Below are positions 33,585 through 42,191 of a DNA stretch of 57,355 bases, one piece after another (position 1 is the stretch's first letter; each line of letters starts with the position of its first letter). Both the position numbers and the translations under genes were made by a program. The stretch is from Candidatus Poribacteria bacterium (GTDB lineage: Bacteria; Poribacteria; WGA-4E; WGA-3G): assembly GCA_022820835.1 (NCBI GenBank), contig JAJEET010000098.1, positions 1-57,355 of the forward strand. Reading direction: 5' to 3'. Under the pieces are notes generated by a model. It was not told the DNA's origin. It did not search any database and saw only the letters and a program-made list of their open reading frames with translations.

Positions 33585-36500
33585 CTATCTCGAAAGTTCA
33601 AACTGCACATCCGGGGTCGGGTGCAGGTACTTTACCACTACGGCATCCTTATCTTGAATATAGGTCCATCCAGATTCAACGTTTTCGAGCGTTTCCACGG
33701 CTGGAATCTCAGTTTCAGCGTATTTTTTCACGGCATCGGAAGACGCATCCTCGGCTGGAGTTTCCGCCGCATCGGAGAGTATAGGTTCCTCCGGAGGCAG
33801 TGCGAATTCGTAGCGCGCCTGAAGTTTTTGCGGTGAATTTCCGTAACCGACAATGAGCGTGTAACTGACTTCGCCTTCCGCGTAACTGAGTTGCCAGTTG
33901 AGTTGACCCGAATCCGTTTGCGTGACTGCATCGATCTTTGCTCCTGAACTCAAGTGGACATCGCCAGCAATAGCGGTTTTAATGCCCGGATCAACTCCGC
34001 GGAGCTTGTAGACGTTGACCATAATATCTTCTGGATTCAGATGCGGTCCTTTACCTTCGGTACAGAAACCGTAGAATCCATCCGGATAGGTACCTTTGAG
34101 TTCGCCAGTGTCCCACTGTTGATACATGGCACTGACAGTAATACACTCAGCAATTTGATGCCAACGTTCGTCTCCAGCGTGTTGATTCAAGCGTTGGAGA
34201 TAATAGGCGAGGACTAATCCGTTCCATTGGACAGGCACGCCAAACCAAGGGTGTGTATAGAAAGTTGTACCGAAAACTGGGATTGAGGCGAAATGCATGC
34301 CGGGTCGGTCAGGCAGATGCCAGTGATAAAGAAACGGTAGTGACGTTTCTGCCCAGTACGTCGCCTGTTTGAGGTGTGCTTTCGCACTCGTAAGCTCATA
34401 AGCCTCAACATAAGCACCGATCGCGTGTGCCGCCGCGAGGACATCAGGTTGATACATCGGACATTCCCACATCTGTGCCCCGCGTGGAATCGAAAATTTC
34501 TGCATGAAATCCAATGCTTTCAAACCTGCCTCACGTGAAGCTGGATTGCCGGTAATGCGTGCGTGCTTCAAAAGTAAAAGAGCCGCATCCGCACAGGTAC
34601 CCAGGACAGATTCGCCGGCTTCGCCGAGCCTGGCAGTTTTCTCGTTTGTCGGATGCCACCGCCAACTTCCGTCCGATTCTTGGGTCGTGATGCGTTGTTG
34701 TGCCTCTGCTTCCATATGAGACAGTGCCGCGTCAACATTGCCGACATAGAAGGGGAACTCCCATCGTAAAATATGGCAGGATCCGCGGGCGGCTAAACCT
34801 TCTATCCCGCCATCCGCTACAGTATTTTTCGCAATTTGCTGTACCCGTTCTTTAACTGGCGCATCTTTTGTGGCGAGGTAATCGTACCAAAGCAGTGTAC
34901 CGAAACCAGGTTCATTGTGTGCCGCCCAACCCACACAGTGCCGTGATTTACCGGTATCTTCGTCCCAAGTCGTATGCATGAACCCGTGTCGTGAAAGCAG
35001 GACCTCTTCCACATCACTACGCGGCGGGGGGAGTGATTCAGGGGTACCGTAAGCATCTGTCCAGTGCTTCACAGCATCTATAATTGAGGCTCTGCCGTCA
35101 ACAATGATTTCAGCTTTGATAGAGAGCGGACGTGATGAAATCAGTGGGTACGGGATAGATGCCTCTGTATGATTCTCTTGAACCCATTCCGGTATAGTCG
35201 GTAGGAATACACCGAGCGCATGATTTTTCTGGTATTGGTGCCAGTTCGGTGATGCGAATACGGCAGAGAGCATCTGGTTCTCACCATCCCAAGCGTCAAG
35301 AGGATTCCAGATAATACCAACAACTGACTTCTGCATCTCAACTGCCATTACTGGCACGGTAATTTTGTAAGGATGCGGTACAAGGCGGTTGTTGAGTGGT
35401 GGGGCGGCATCACGTGTACTTGAAGAATGCTCGTCGTTCTCTAAAAATTCAAGTCCGGGGAAGAGTGCCGCCGTTTTCTTCTCTGGATTCCGTCCTTGCC
35501 CAGCATAAAGCATCGGCCCACGGAAAGACAGGAGCTCCCTGTCTCCATCGGTTCGCAGATGTGACTCTGTTTGTACCCGCGTTGCATCTTCAGCGAGTGT
35601 CCACTGCATCTCATAGTGCCATTTCACACCATCTGTGTCGATATGTGCGCCGCTGAGTCGAACAATAGATTCGCCGCGACTGTTTCCCGCAAGTTGATAG
35701 TCTGTAGGGGCAAGCCGAGTCGTTTGACGGTTCTGTGCAGCATCCAAATAAGTAACCTCGGAGAGGGCAGGACAGGCTGCAACCTGTTGATAGTTACCAC
35801 CCTTCGCGACGAATAGTAGATAATAGGCAAAACCATTGTCGATAGGTGTTTCGTCATCAGTTTTGGCGGTGGCATCAGTAGAGCGAACAAAAACGATCCG
35901 AAGATTTTTGTTTCCCATCACAACGCTACCGTCTTCTGCTGTGTAGGTGTACAGTTCTTTCACAACCTTAGCACTGAGTTTCGGAGATGCAGGTTGGATT
36001 TCGATGTGACCCTGTGCCGTTTCCCGATCTTCACCAGCTGAAGTTCGGCATTTGAGCGAAACACCGACTGTCGTTAGCATCGGATGTGAAAACCTGCGCG
36101 CGACCCAAGAGATAGAGGATTCTTCCCCGGGGTCGAGTTCTTTAACAATCTGCCTCGGGCGTCCGCGTCGTAATTTCACGCCGTTAATAGAAATGCGGGC
36201 ATCATCTGATCTTCCCAACGGCGCAGTGCCGACATTTCTTAGCGTACATTGTACCTCAAAGTCTTCACCTGCAGCAACAATGGCTGTTGTCGCACCTACA
36301 TTCACAATTTCTAATTTAGGGAGTGCTGTATAGAGCGCAATTTTGACCGGGCGTGCTTCGGATTCCGAGGATTCAAGGCAAATGTCTGTTAGTTCGGAAA
36401 CCGCTGTCCATGTCGGCAGGTTAAACGCTATGAATTCTGTCTTTTCGTCGCCGAAGTGTAGGATTGCCAAACCGCAACGGAGTTCCGGTTCCGGATCCCT

Positions 36501-37670
36501 TCTCCCTTTTCGGAGATGCGTCTGTTTGAGTTTCCGTAACTGTGGTTTGCCCCACAACGCCCACGCGTAGTTACTATTACCCGGTACATTGCATTCTGTT
36601 AAAAAAGATATGACGATCTCTTTCCCAGCATAGTGCGTTAGGTCAATCCCGTTCTCCGCCCATTGACACTCCCTAGAAACAGATTCAAAGCATCTATCTG
36701 CCGCAGCTTCAACGTCTACATTGTTTTGGAGGTCGAAGATTTCAATGGCGAACTTCACACCTCCAGGTTCACGCGCCGCGTCGTCAAACACAACACCATC
36801 GCGCAAACCGATGGAAAAGTGTAAACAGAGGTGCTCTTGGCCATCGACATCCGGGAGTGAAACCGTATAGTCAATTTTTGCCGTTTCCGTTGTGGTAGGA
36901 TGTTCAAAGATTGCAGGCTTGGTAACACCGCCCGCGCAATCCGTTCCACTTACGGATGCCTGTTCCGTACCGGAGATAGTGCTTTGCTCGAACATCTCTA
37001 CAAAGTCGTAAATCTCCTCAACAATACCGAGTTCCAATGTTGGTGGCTCGGGTTCGGGTTCCGTTTCGATATTATCCTCTTGATCCACTTCATCTGTTTT
37101 TTCTCTTTGAGTTTCTGTGGTTTCGCTATCGGCGACCTGCGGACTGTCGTCTACAGTGGCTTCGGCTTCCTGTTGCTGCTGGACATCTGAAATCTCGGAC
37201 GTTGTATCGTCTTCGAGATCAAAATCAACGTCCACTAACGATTCATCAGGTGCATCGGTGCTATCTGAAGACGCTGCGTTCGGAACCTCGTTATCAGGTG
37301 CTTCTGGTGTGTCAGGGATATCATCTGTGTCGGATGTGTCAGAAGTGCTGTTCTCGCCTGCTTCGGTATTTTCATCTGCAGGAACAGGGGCGACCTCGGC
37401 GTGCGTCTCCGCACTCTCGTCTGCAGCGGTAGGTTGCGCGTCGTCCGTTGGAGGAGTCTCCTCCGGGACGGACGGTACATCATCTTCTCCGGATTCAGTG
37501 TGTTCGGGAACCGGAGTGTCTATAGGTTCAGTGTCATCGGAATTATCATCGGTTGCGATTTCTAATTCCGCTTGAGGTGCATCATCGTGCTGGACATCGT
37601 CGGGTTGATCGTTATCTTCCACAGTATTTGCGATGCATGCAGCTAAGAGTTGTTGAAAACCGGTGAGCAT
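33585..37670 (-). CDS. Large multidomain protein with acidic N-terminus and alpha/alpha-barrel-like C-terminus
   Basis: The protein has 1361 residues, with AAGGAA placed well before the ATG. Residues 1-12 (MLTGFQQLLAAC) end in a lipobox-like L-A-A-C, but the hydrophobic part is too short for a sure lipoprotein signal. Residues about 18-215 are low-complexity and very acidic (D, E, T, S, P). A beta-rich region follows (about 215-580), including a CARDB-like module (LEIVNVGATTAIVAAGEDF). Then comes a beta-sandwich and a C-terminal helical toroid-like domain (about 900-1240; SDGSWRWHPTNEKTARLGEA, WFGVPVQWNGLVLAYYL) resembling six-hairpin glycosidases. A glycan-degrading or glycan-binding role fits the neighbouring DUF2961 and sugar genes, but this is inference. 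Confidence 0.6.
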   Translation of the reverse strand: MLTGFQQLLAACIANTVEDNDQPDDVQHDDAPQAELEIATDDNSDDTEPIDTPVPEHTESGEDDVPSVPEETPPTDDAQPTAADESAETHAEVAPVPADENTEAGENSTSDTSDTDDIPDTPEAPDNEVPNAASSDSTDAPDESLVDVDFDLEDDTTSEISDVQQQQEAEATVDDSPQVADSETTETQREKTDEVDQEDNIETEPEPEPPTLELGIVEEIYDFVEMFEQSTISGTEQASVSGTDCAGGVTKPAIFEHPTTTETAKIDYTVSLPDVDGQEHLCLHFSIGLRDGVVFDDAAREPGGVKFAIEIFDLQNNVDVEAAADRCFESVSRECQWAENGIDLTHYAGKEIVISFLTECNVPGNSNYAWALWGKPQLRKLKQTHLRKGRRDPEPELRCGLAILHFGDEKTEFIAFNLPTWTAVSELTDICLESSESEARPVKIALYTALPKLEIVNVGATTAIVAAGEDFEVQCTLRNVGTAPLGRSDDARISINGVKLRRGRPRQIVKELDPGEESSISWVARRFSHPMLTTVGVSLKCRTSAGEDRETAQGHIEIQPASPKLSAKVVKELYTYTAEDGSVVMGNKNLRIVFVRSTDATAKTDDETPIDNGFAYYLLFVAKGGNYQQVAACPALSEVTYLDAAQNRQTTRLAPTDYQLAGNSRGESIVRLSGAHIDTDGVKWHYEMQWTLAEDATRVQTESHLRTDGDRELLSFRGPMLYAGQGRNPEKKTAALFPGLEFLENDEHSSSTRDAAPPLNNRLVPHPYKITVPVMAVEMQKSVVGIIWNPLDAWDGENQMLSAVFASPNWHQYQKNHALGVFLPTIPEWVQENHTEASIPYPLISSRPLSIKAEIIVDGRASIIDAVKHWTDAYGTPESLPPPRSDVEEVLLSRHGFMHTTWDEDTGKSRHCVGWAAHNEPGFGTLLWYDYLATKDAPVKERVQQIAKNTVADGGIEGLAARGSCHILRWEFPFYVGNVDAALSHMEAEAQQRITTQESDGSWRWHPTNEKTARLGEAGESVLGTCADAALLLLKHARITGNPASREAGLKALDFMQKFSIPRGAQMWECPMYQPDVLAAAHAIGAYVEAYELTSAKAHLKQATYWAETSLPFLYHWHLPDRPGMHFASIPVFGTTFYTHPWFGVPVQWNGLVLAYYLQRLNQHAGDERWHQIAECITVSAMYQQWDTGELKGTYPDGFYGFCTEGKGPHLNPEDIMVNVYKLRGVDPGIKTAIAGDVHLSSGAKIDAVTQTDSGQLNWQLSYAEGEVSYTLIVGYGNSPQKLQARYEFALPPEEPILSDAAETPAEDASSDAVKKYAETEIPAVETLENVESGWTYIQDKDAVVVKYLHPTPDVQFELSR

Positions 37671-37768
37671 TTTTTAATTATTCCTTTCGGTTCGGTGAGA
37701 TAGATTGTGATTTGATGTGCCTTTCCGTACGTCCGCCTTCCACTTCGTTTCAGGTTAAGTGCTTTGGC

Positions 37769-38902
37769 TTACGACCGGCTCCATTTTTGTTTCATCTGTT
37801 TCATCTCATCATTGAGCATAGGTTCTGCTGTGGGAGACAGTTCGGGCCATGCGCCAGATTCGTCTCTTAATACCGGCGCGCGCTGTGCGGCGGGTAAAAT
37901 ACCGAAGGGCGCGTGCGGTTCGATTTGGTACCAGTACGCGACGGAAGATGTCTCATTGCTAAGGTGGTTGCCGTGTCCGTGTTCAATCGTAACCCGAATT
38001 TCTTTTTCAAAACGGATCGGGTTTTCGATGTGATAGACATAAGAACTCTGGTAACCGTTTGTATTACTTTCGTGAATAGCGGAACCGTTATGTGCAAAAG
38101 CATTCTGTTGCATTCCCCACGCTTGGTTGAGATAGTCCTCTGAACCGGTGCCGTGTAAATCGGGGGGCCACTTATAACCGTCCACCCAGATCATATCATC
38201 ACCTTCGCCCCACCATGTACCTTGGAAATTGGTCACCGATAGGTTACAACCTATATAATGACCTCTACCTTCGGCGGACAGGATGAGGTAGTTGTTATCC
38301 CACGCGAGCCGTTCCGCATTGATGATATTGGCTTCCGGGGTATTCACAGTGATTTCATGTCCCCATCCGTCACATGGGGTTTCGCGCTGGAATTGGGCAT
38401 GGAAATAGGCGACATCCTCGTCGTGTGCTTCCGGGTACAACTCATAGTCAACATAGAAGTATTGACGGTGGGTCGTATCGCCTTCGTTGACGAGTTCAAC
38501 TCTTGCGCTGCGATTAAAGGGCATTTGCAGATAGCAGTTGAGCGCGCAACCTGTGTTGAAATTATTGTTTTGGTGTGTCGATGCTGAAAAGAGTATGGAA
38601 TCGTAAGAGTTAACGATTTCGTTGCCAAGACCAAAAAAATCGCCCAATGGACAGAGCACACTCGGATGTTCTTCGTCATCCCAGAACATCCGAATCAAAA
38701 CATTCCGGTACCCGTTTGGCTGTGTCATCCAGATATGATTGATACAGCCCGGTCCTTGAATATCTGCGAGTACACGCGTTCCACCGGGTTCGATATTCCA
38801 TGCATCGTTATTTCTGCCTGTCGTATCCCACGAGGAGGCGCGTAATGAGCGTGCTTTCTTGACACGCGTCAACGATGACAATAATCCATCAACATAAGTC
38901 AT
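37769..38902 (-). CDS. DUF2961 protein (GH172-like)
   Basis: The protein has 377 residues, matching DUF2961. Landmarks are ADIQGPGCINHIWMT, VLIRMFWDDEEHPSVLCPLG, DFFGLG, ALNCYLQMPF and the C-terminal GTGSEDYLNQAWGM. DUF2961 contains the GH172 glycosidases, which act on fructose dianhydrides and arabinofuranosides; the acidic residues W-D-D-E and G-S-E-D fit the catalytic regions. No signal peptide, so cytoplasmic action is likely. It has its own promoter and lies next to sugar isomerase genes, consistent with use of an exotic oligosaccharide. Confidence 0.8.
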   Translation of the reverse strand: MTYVDGLLSSLTRVKKARSLRASSWDTTGRNNDAWNIEPGGTRVLADIQGPGCINHIWMTQPNGYRNVLIRMFWDDEEHPSVLCPLGDFFGLGNEIVNSYDSILFSASTHQNNNFNTGCALNCYLQMPFNRSARVELVNEGDTTHRQYFYVDYELYPEAHDEDVAYFHAQFQRETPCDGWGHEITVNTPEANIINAERLAWDNNYLILSAEGRGHYIGCNLSVTNFQGTWWGEGDDMIWVDGYKWPPDLHGTGSEDYLNQAWGMQQNAFAHNGSAIHESNTNGYQSSYVYHIENPIRFEKEIRVTIEHGHGNHLSNETSSVAYWYQIEPHAPFGILPAAQRAPVLRDESGAWPELSPTAEPMLNDEMKQMKQKWSRS

Positions 38903-38968
38903 TCAAACTTTTCCTTCTAAAATTCTCAATTGGAAGAATGAGAATGCGGGTAAAATGTGTTTTGTATT

Positions 38969-38996
38969 ATTATACCATATACGATGGAAAAGTCAA
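38969..38996 (-). promoter_or_regulatory. Promoter upstream of the DUF2961 gene
   Basis: On the minus strand TTGACT (38996-38991), a 16-nt spacer, then TATAAT (38974-38969), an almost consensus sigma-70 promoter. The ATG of the DUF2961 gene is at 38902, giving a leader of about 60 nt with GAAGGAA as ribosome site. The rest of the spacer 38903-39072 shows nothing clear. Confidence 0.65.
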
Positions 38997-39072
38997 CACT
39001 TTACTTTAAACCTCGTTCCCCACTGTGGAATATCACAATCTATTACAACAACGCTCAGGACAAAAAAGTCCA

Positions 39073-39879
39073 CTAACTCTCTAAGACAGCTTGCATCTTC
39101 TCCAACCCAATCCGCGCAACTTCTGCGGGGTCTTGCTCCCAATAACTCGGGTTGAACAACTCCAGCGAGATAACACCCGAATAATCTGCATCTTTTAGGA
39201 TAGAGATCATCTGTCCGAGGTCAAGGATACCGTCACCGGGGTACACCCTGTCTGCATCCGATTGCTCCGCACGTGCAGGTTCTGCAGGGGCATCGTTAAA
39301 GTGAAAGACTGCAATTTTATCACCCGGGATACCTTCCATATCTTCTATTTCGCCACCGCCGCGATAGATATGGAACGGATCAAGGACAATCGTACTATCG
39401 GGATGATCTGCGACCTCCATCACTTCCCATGCATGCTTGACTTGATTAACACCGTCCACGAAACCGAGGAATTCCATAGCAGGTTTAACGCCGAATTCAC
39501 GTCCGAGTTCAAGCAGTTCGCGATAGTTCTGACCGCCTAATTGGAGGTCTGCTACCTCACGGGGTGGACTTGAGATGATATGGGTAGCACCGACAGCGAC
39601 AGCCTGCGCCATCCGTCGTTTCGCTTCTTCAATCGCTTTCTGGTGTTCTGTTCCTGTGGTATTGAGCCAACCGTGGAGAGCGATAACGGTAGGCACCGAA
39701 AGTCCATAGTCGTCAAGAGTCTTTTTGACATCAGCGAGCGAACCTCCCTGTTCCTCGTAAGCCGTTAAATCGTCGTTCCACAACTCAATCGCTGAATAAC
39801 CCGTTTCGGCAGCGATCCGAATCTTATCCATTAACCCGGCGGGACGGATTGTACTTGTATTTAAGCCTAACTGAAACAT
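39073..39879 (-). CDS. Sugar phosphate isomerase/epimerase (AP endonuclease 2-like TIM barrel)
   Basis: The protein has 268 residues. The xylose-isomerase-like barrel metal site is suggested by EFLGF, LDPFHIYRGGG, HFNDAP and SLELFN, with the substrate-loop sequence DRVYPGDGILDL. The family includes IolE, IolI and hydroxypyruvate isomerase; the exact substrate is not readable. It lies 9 nt downstream of a second isomerase gene on the same strand, so the two are co-transcribed. Confidence 0.8.
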   Translation of the reverse strand: MFQLGLNTSTIRPAGLMDKIRIAAETGYSAIELWNDDLTAYEEQGGSLADVKKTLDDYGLSVPTVIALHGWLNTTGTEHQKAIEEAKRRMAQAVAVGATHIISSPPREVADLQLGGQNYRELLELGREFGVKPAMEFLGFVDGVNQVKHAWEVMEVADHPDSTIVLDPFHIYRGGGEIEDMEGIPGDKIAVFHFNDAPAEPARAEQSDADRVYPGDGILDLGQMISILKDADYSGVISLELFNPSYWEQDPAEVARIGLEKMQAVLES

Positions 39880-39888
39880 GTATTCCCT

Positions 39889-40692
39889 CTATTGTTTTTC
39901 CATTAAACCTCTAATGAAGCGGACATCTACACGAGCGAGATCGATAACGGTCTCCACGGGTTCGCCGCTGTATTCGCTATGGAAACTGACAGGACCAGAG
40001 AACCCGATGGTTTTTAATGTCGCGACAGTCGTTTCCCAGTCAACGAAGCCTTTACCCATTCGGACGACGCGACCGCCGCGCGCCCCGGGTGCACGTGCCA
40101 AATCTTTAAAAGCGATGAGCGCGAGGTGCGATCTGACGATATCGAGTGCCATGTTAATCGGTTCCCCAACGATCGATAAATGACCAGTATCGGCAAAGAC
40201 ACCGACGTGTTCGGGATCGAAACCTTTGACGAGATTCATCACGGCACATGAATTCAGTCCCATTGAGGTGCCTGAATGGTTATGGATACAGGTGCGGGGT
40301 CCGTATTGTTCGGAGAGTTTCGCGAATCCTTCTAACTGCTTGCGAATAGTATCAACCTGTGCCCAGTAACCGCCATTTTCGGCGTGCCAGTGCCAGTATC
40401 CTAATTTGATATATTCGACACCAGCTTCACCTGCAGCGGCGTAGACACAACGCGTCTCTTCCTGTGTCGGGTCGAGAAAATCGCCAGGTGTTGTGACGAG
40501 CGGAATCGACAACCCCGCATCGGTGAACTGTTTCGCAGCAGCAGGTAATGCCTCCGTTGCGTTTTCTGGGTTCACTGGATAACCCGGACGGACACATAAA
40601 TCCGCTCCACTAACACCGACAGATTTTAACGCGGTAATGATCTCTGGAATTTCTAATCCTTCCAGATGCTTTGTAAACATGATGAATTTCAT
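39889..40692 (-). CDS. Sugar phosphate isomerase/epimerase (second)
   Basis: The protein has 267 residues of the same TIM-barrel superfamily as its downstream neighbour but clearly diverged. Key stretches are YIKLGYWHWHAE, IHNHSGTSMG, VFADTGHLSI, IAFKDLARAP and VSFHSEYSGE, which supply the usual E/H/D metal ligands. Its presence beside an enolase-superfamily dehydratase and another isomerase suggests a pathway for an unusual sugar acid or inositol. The substrate is unknown. Confidence 0.8.
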   Translation of the reverse strand: MKFIMFTKHLEGLEIPEIITALKSVGVSGADLCVRPGYPVNPENATEALPAAAKQFTDAGLSIPLVTTPGDFLDPTQEETRCVYAAAGEAGVEYIKLGYWHWHAENGGYWAQVDTIRKQLEGFAKLSEQYGPRTCIHNHSGTSMGLNSCAVMNLVKGFDPEHVGVFADTGHLSIVGEPINMALDIVRSHLALIAFKDLARAPGARGGRVVRMGKGFVDWETTVATLKTIGFSGPVSFHSEYSGEPVETVIDLARVDVRFIRGLMEKQ

Positions 40693-40705
40693 AATAGTTT
40701 TTATG

Positions 40706-40854
40706 AGTTATAAGTTATAAGTTGTAAGTTATAAGTCTGGTTTCTGATGTTTGATCATCCTTTGTAACGGTGGTTGTGCAATTGAAGCACCGATGGTTAG
40801 CAAAAGATATCGGAACCCTCTTAACTTATAACTTATAACCAACAACTTATAACT
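40706..40854. repeat. MITE-like element, copy 2
   Basis: It starts AGTTATAAGTTATAAG and ends with CTTATAAC-type repeats. The core is homologous along its length to 16612-16762, with scattered substitutions and a short deletion. The inner inverted repeat has changed in both arms (GTAACGGTGG on the left, CACCGATGG on the right), partly keeping pairing. It fills the gap 40693-40860. Confidence 0.75.
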
Positions 40855-40860
40855 ATTCCT

Positions 40861-41964
40861 TTACCAATCGACAACGGAACCGTCGTCTGGATGGTACGAC
40901 ATCGGATTCCGCCAATCGTGGTCGATTTTGTCTTCGAGAGCATCTTCATCGAGTTCGATACCGAGTCCGGGACCGGTCGGTAGCTCAACGAAACCGTCTT
41001 TGAAGACGAAAGGGTTCTTGAGATAGCCTTCGCCGAGTGTCGTATGTTCTTGCATCACAAAGTTCGGGATAGAGGCATCTAATTGGATACACGCTGCTAA
41101 AGAGATAGGACCAAGCGGGTTGTGCGGGGCAATACCGCCGTAATAGGCTTCTGCCATACCGGCGATAATTCGGACTTCGTTGATACCTCCAGCATGGCAG
41201 AGGTCAGGTTGGAGGATGGATGCTGCCTGTTTCTCTAAGATTTCACGGAACCCCCACTTCGTGAAAATCCGTTCACCTGTCGCAATCGGGAGATGCGTAC
41301 TTCGTGCGATTTCGGCAAGCGTATCAACATTTTGGCACTGGATCGGTTCCTCAACGAACATCGGTTGGTACGGTTCTAACGCTTTAATCAGTACTTTTGC
41401 GGTTTGTGGACTGACTGCACCGTGAAAATCGATGGCTAAATCGACTTCTGTCCCTGCGGCTTCACGGAGTGCTGCGAAGTGATTCACAGCTCTGTCGATG
41501 AAGGCTTTATTTTCGATGATACGTGCCGGTCTGCCCCCAGCAACACCTGTCTTAAAAGCGGTAAACCCTTTATCGATCCACTCTTTAATCCCGTCTGGGT
41601 CACCGCCACCTTTGTAGAGCCTGATGCAGTCGCGCGTGGGACCGCCAAAAAGTTGATAGACAGGAACACCGAGCGATTTCCCAGCGAGGTCCCAGAGAGC
41701 CTGCTCTACACCGCTCAGCGCACTTGTCAAAATCGGGCCACCGCGATAGAACGCATGGCGATACATCGCCTGCCAGTGGTGAACAACACGTCTCGGATCT
41801 TCACCAATGAGATACGGCGCGAGTTCGTCAACGGCTTGCGCACACGTTTTCGCGCGACCCTCTAAAATCGGTTCACCGAGCCCTACAAGTCCTTCATCCG
41901 TATGGATTTTAAGGAACAGCCAGCGCGGTTTTACCAGGAATGTTTCTAATTTTGTTATCTTCAT
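40861..41964 (-). CDS. dgoD: D-galactonate dehydratase-like enolase superfamily enzyme
   Basis: I chose ATG 41964 (367 residues), where the family's N-terminus begins (MKITKLETFLVKPRW). The frame is open 16 codons further from a TTG. The metal ligands D179, E205 and E231 and the catalytic H181 and H281 (DFHGAVSP, VEEPIQ, ATGERIF, APHNPLGP) fall at positions 4 lower than those I recall for E. coli DgoD (183, 209, 235, 185, 285). This supports dehydration of a sugar acid such as galactonate to a 2-keto-3-deoxy acid. Sugar-acid specificity within this group varies, so the name is tentative. The isomerases lie downstream on the same strand. Confidence 0.75.
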   Translation of the reverse strand: MKITKLETFLVKPRWLFLKIHTDEGLVGLGEPILEGRAKTCAQAVDELAPYLIGEDPRRVVHHWQAMYRHAFYRGGPILTSALSGVEQALWDLAGKSLGVPVYQLFGGPTRDCIRLYKGGGDPDGIKEWIDKGFTAFKTGVAGGRPARIIENKAFIDRAVNHFAALREAAGTEVDLAIDFHGAVSPQTAKVLIKALEPYQPMFVEEPIQCQNVDTLAEIARSTHLPIATGERIFTKWGFREILEKQAASILQPDLCHAGGINEVRIIAGMAEAYYGGIAPHNPLGPISLAACIQLDASIPNFVMQEHTTLGEGYLKNPFVFKDGFVELPTGPGLGIELDEDALEDKIDHDWRNPMSYHPDDGSVVDW

Positions 41965-42096
41965 GAAGGTTCCCCAAACAACATAACTCGCAAGCAGCAG
42001 CCTGCAGTTCAAAATGAATTTTCGTGGACTTTAGACGCTATGTTACCATTCAACCTGAATTCTGTCAACGAAATTAAAGAGAATAAATGATTAATA

Positions 42097-42125
42097 TTGA
42101 CGATAACAAACACAAATGTTACAAT
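42097..42125 (+). promoter_or_regulatory. Promoter for the C-type-lectin array
   Basis: TTGACG (42097-42102), a 17-nt spacer, then TACAAT (42120-42125), giving a start about 60 nt before ATG 42192. TGTTACAA and TTGTTACA (42117-42134) form a short direct repeat over the -10 region. This is the only clear promoter I see before the seven-gene array; the later genes are 28-79 nt apart. Confidence 0.65.
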
Positions 42126-42191
42126 TTGTTACAGTTATATCTGGCCCATCCAATCTTTTCGCTCCAACTTATACGAAAGGAGACGTTCATT

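Noticed and set aside
37117..37575. 152-codon serine-rich frame on the plus strand
   Set aside because: It is the antisense shadow of the acidic low-complexity region of the large minus-strand protein; its composition follows from the GA/TC-rich codons there.
42087..42191. 35-residue extension of array gene 1
   Set aside because: It begins at the promoter itself, would bury the signal peptide, and has no ribosome site.
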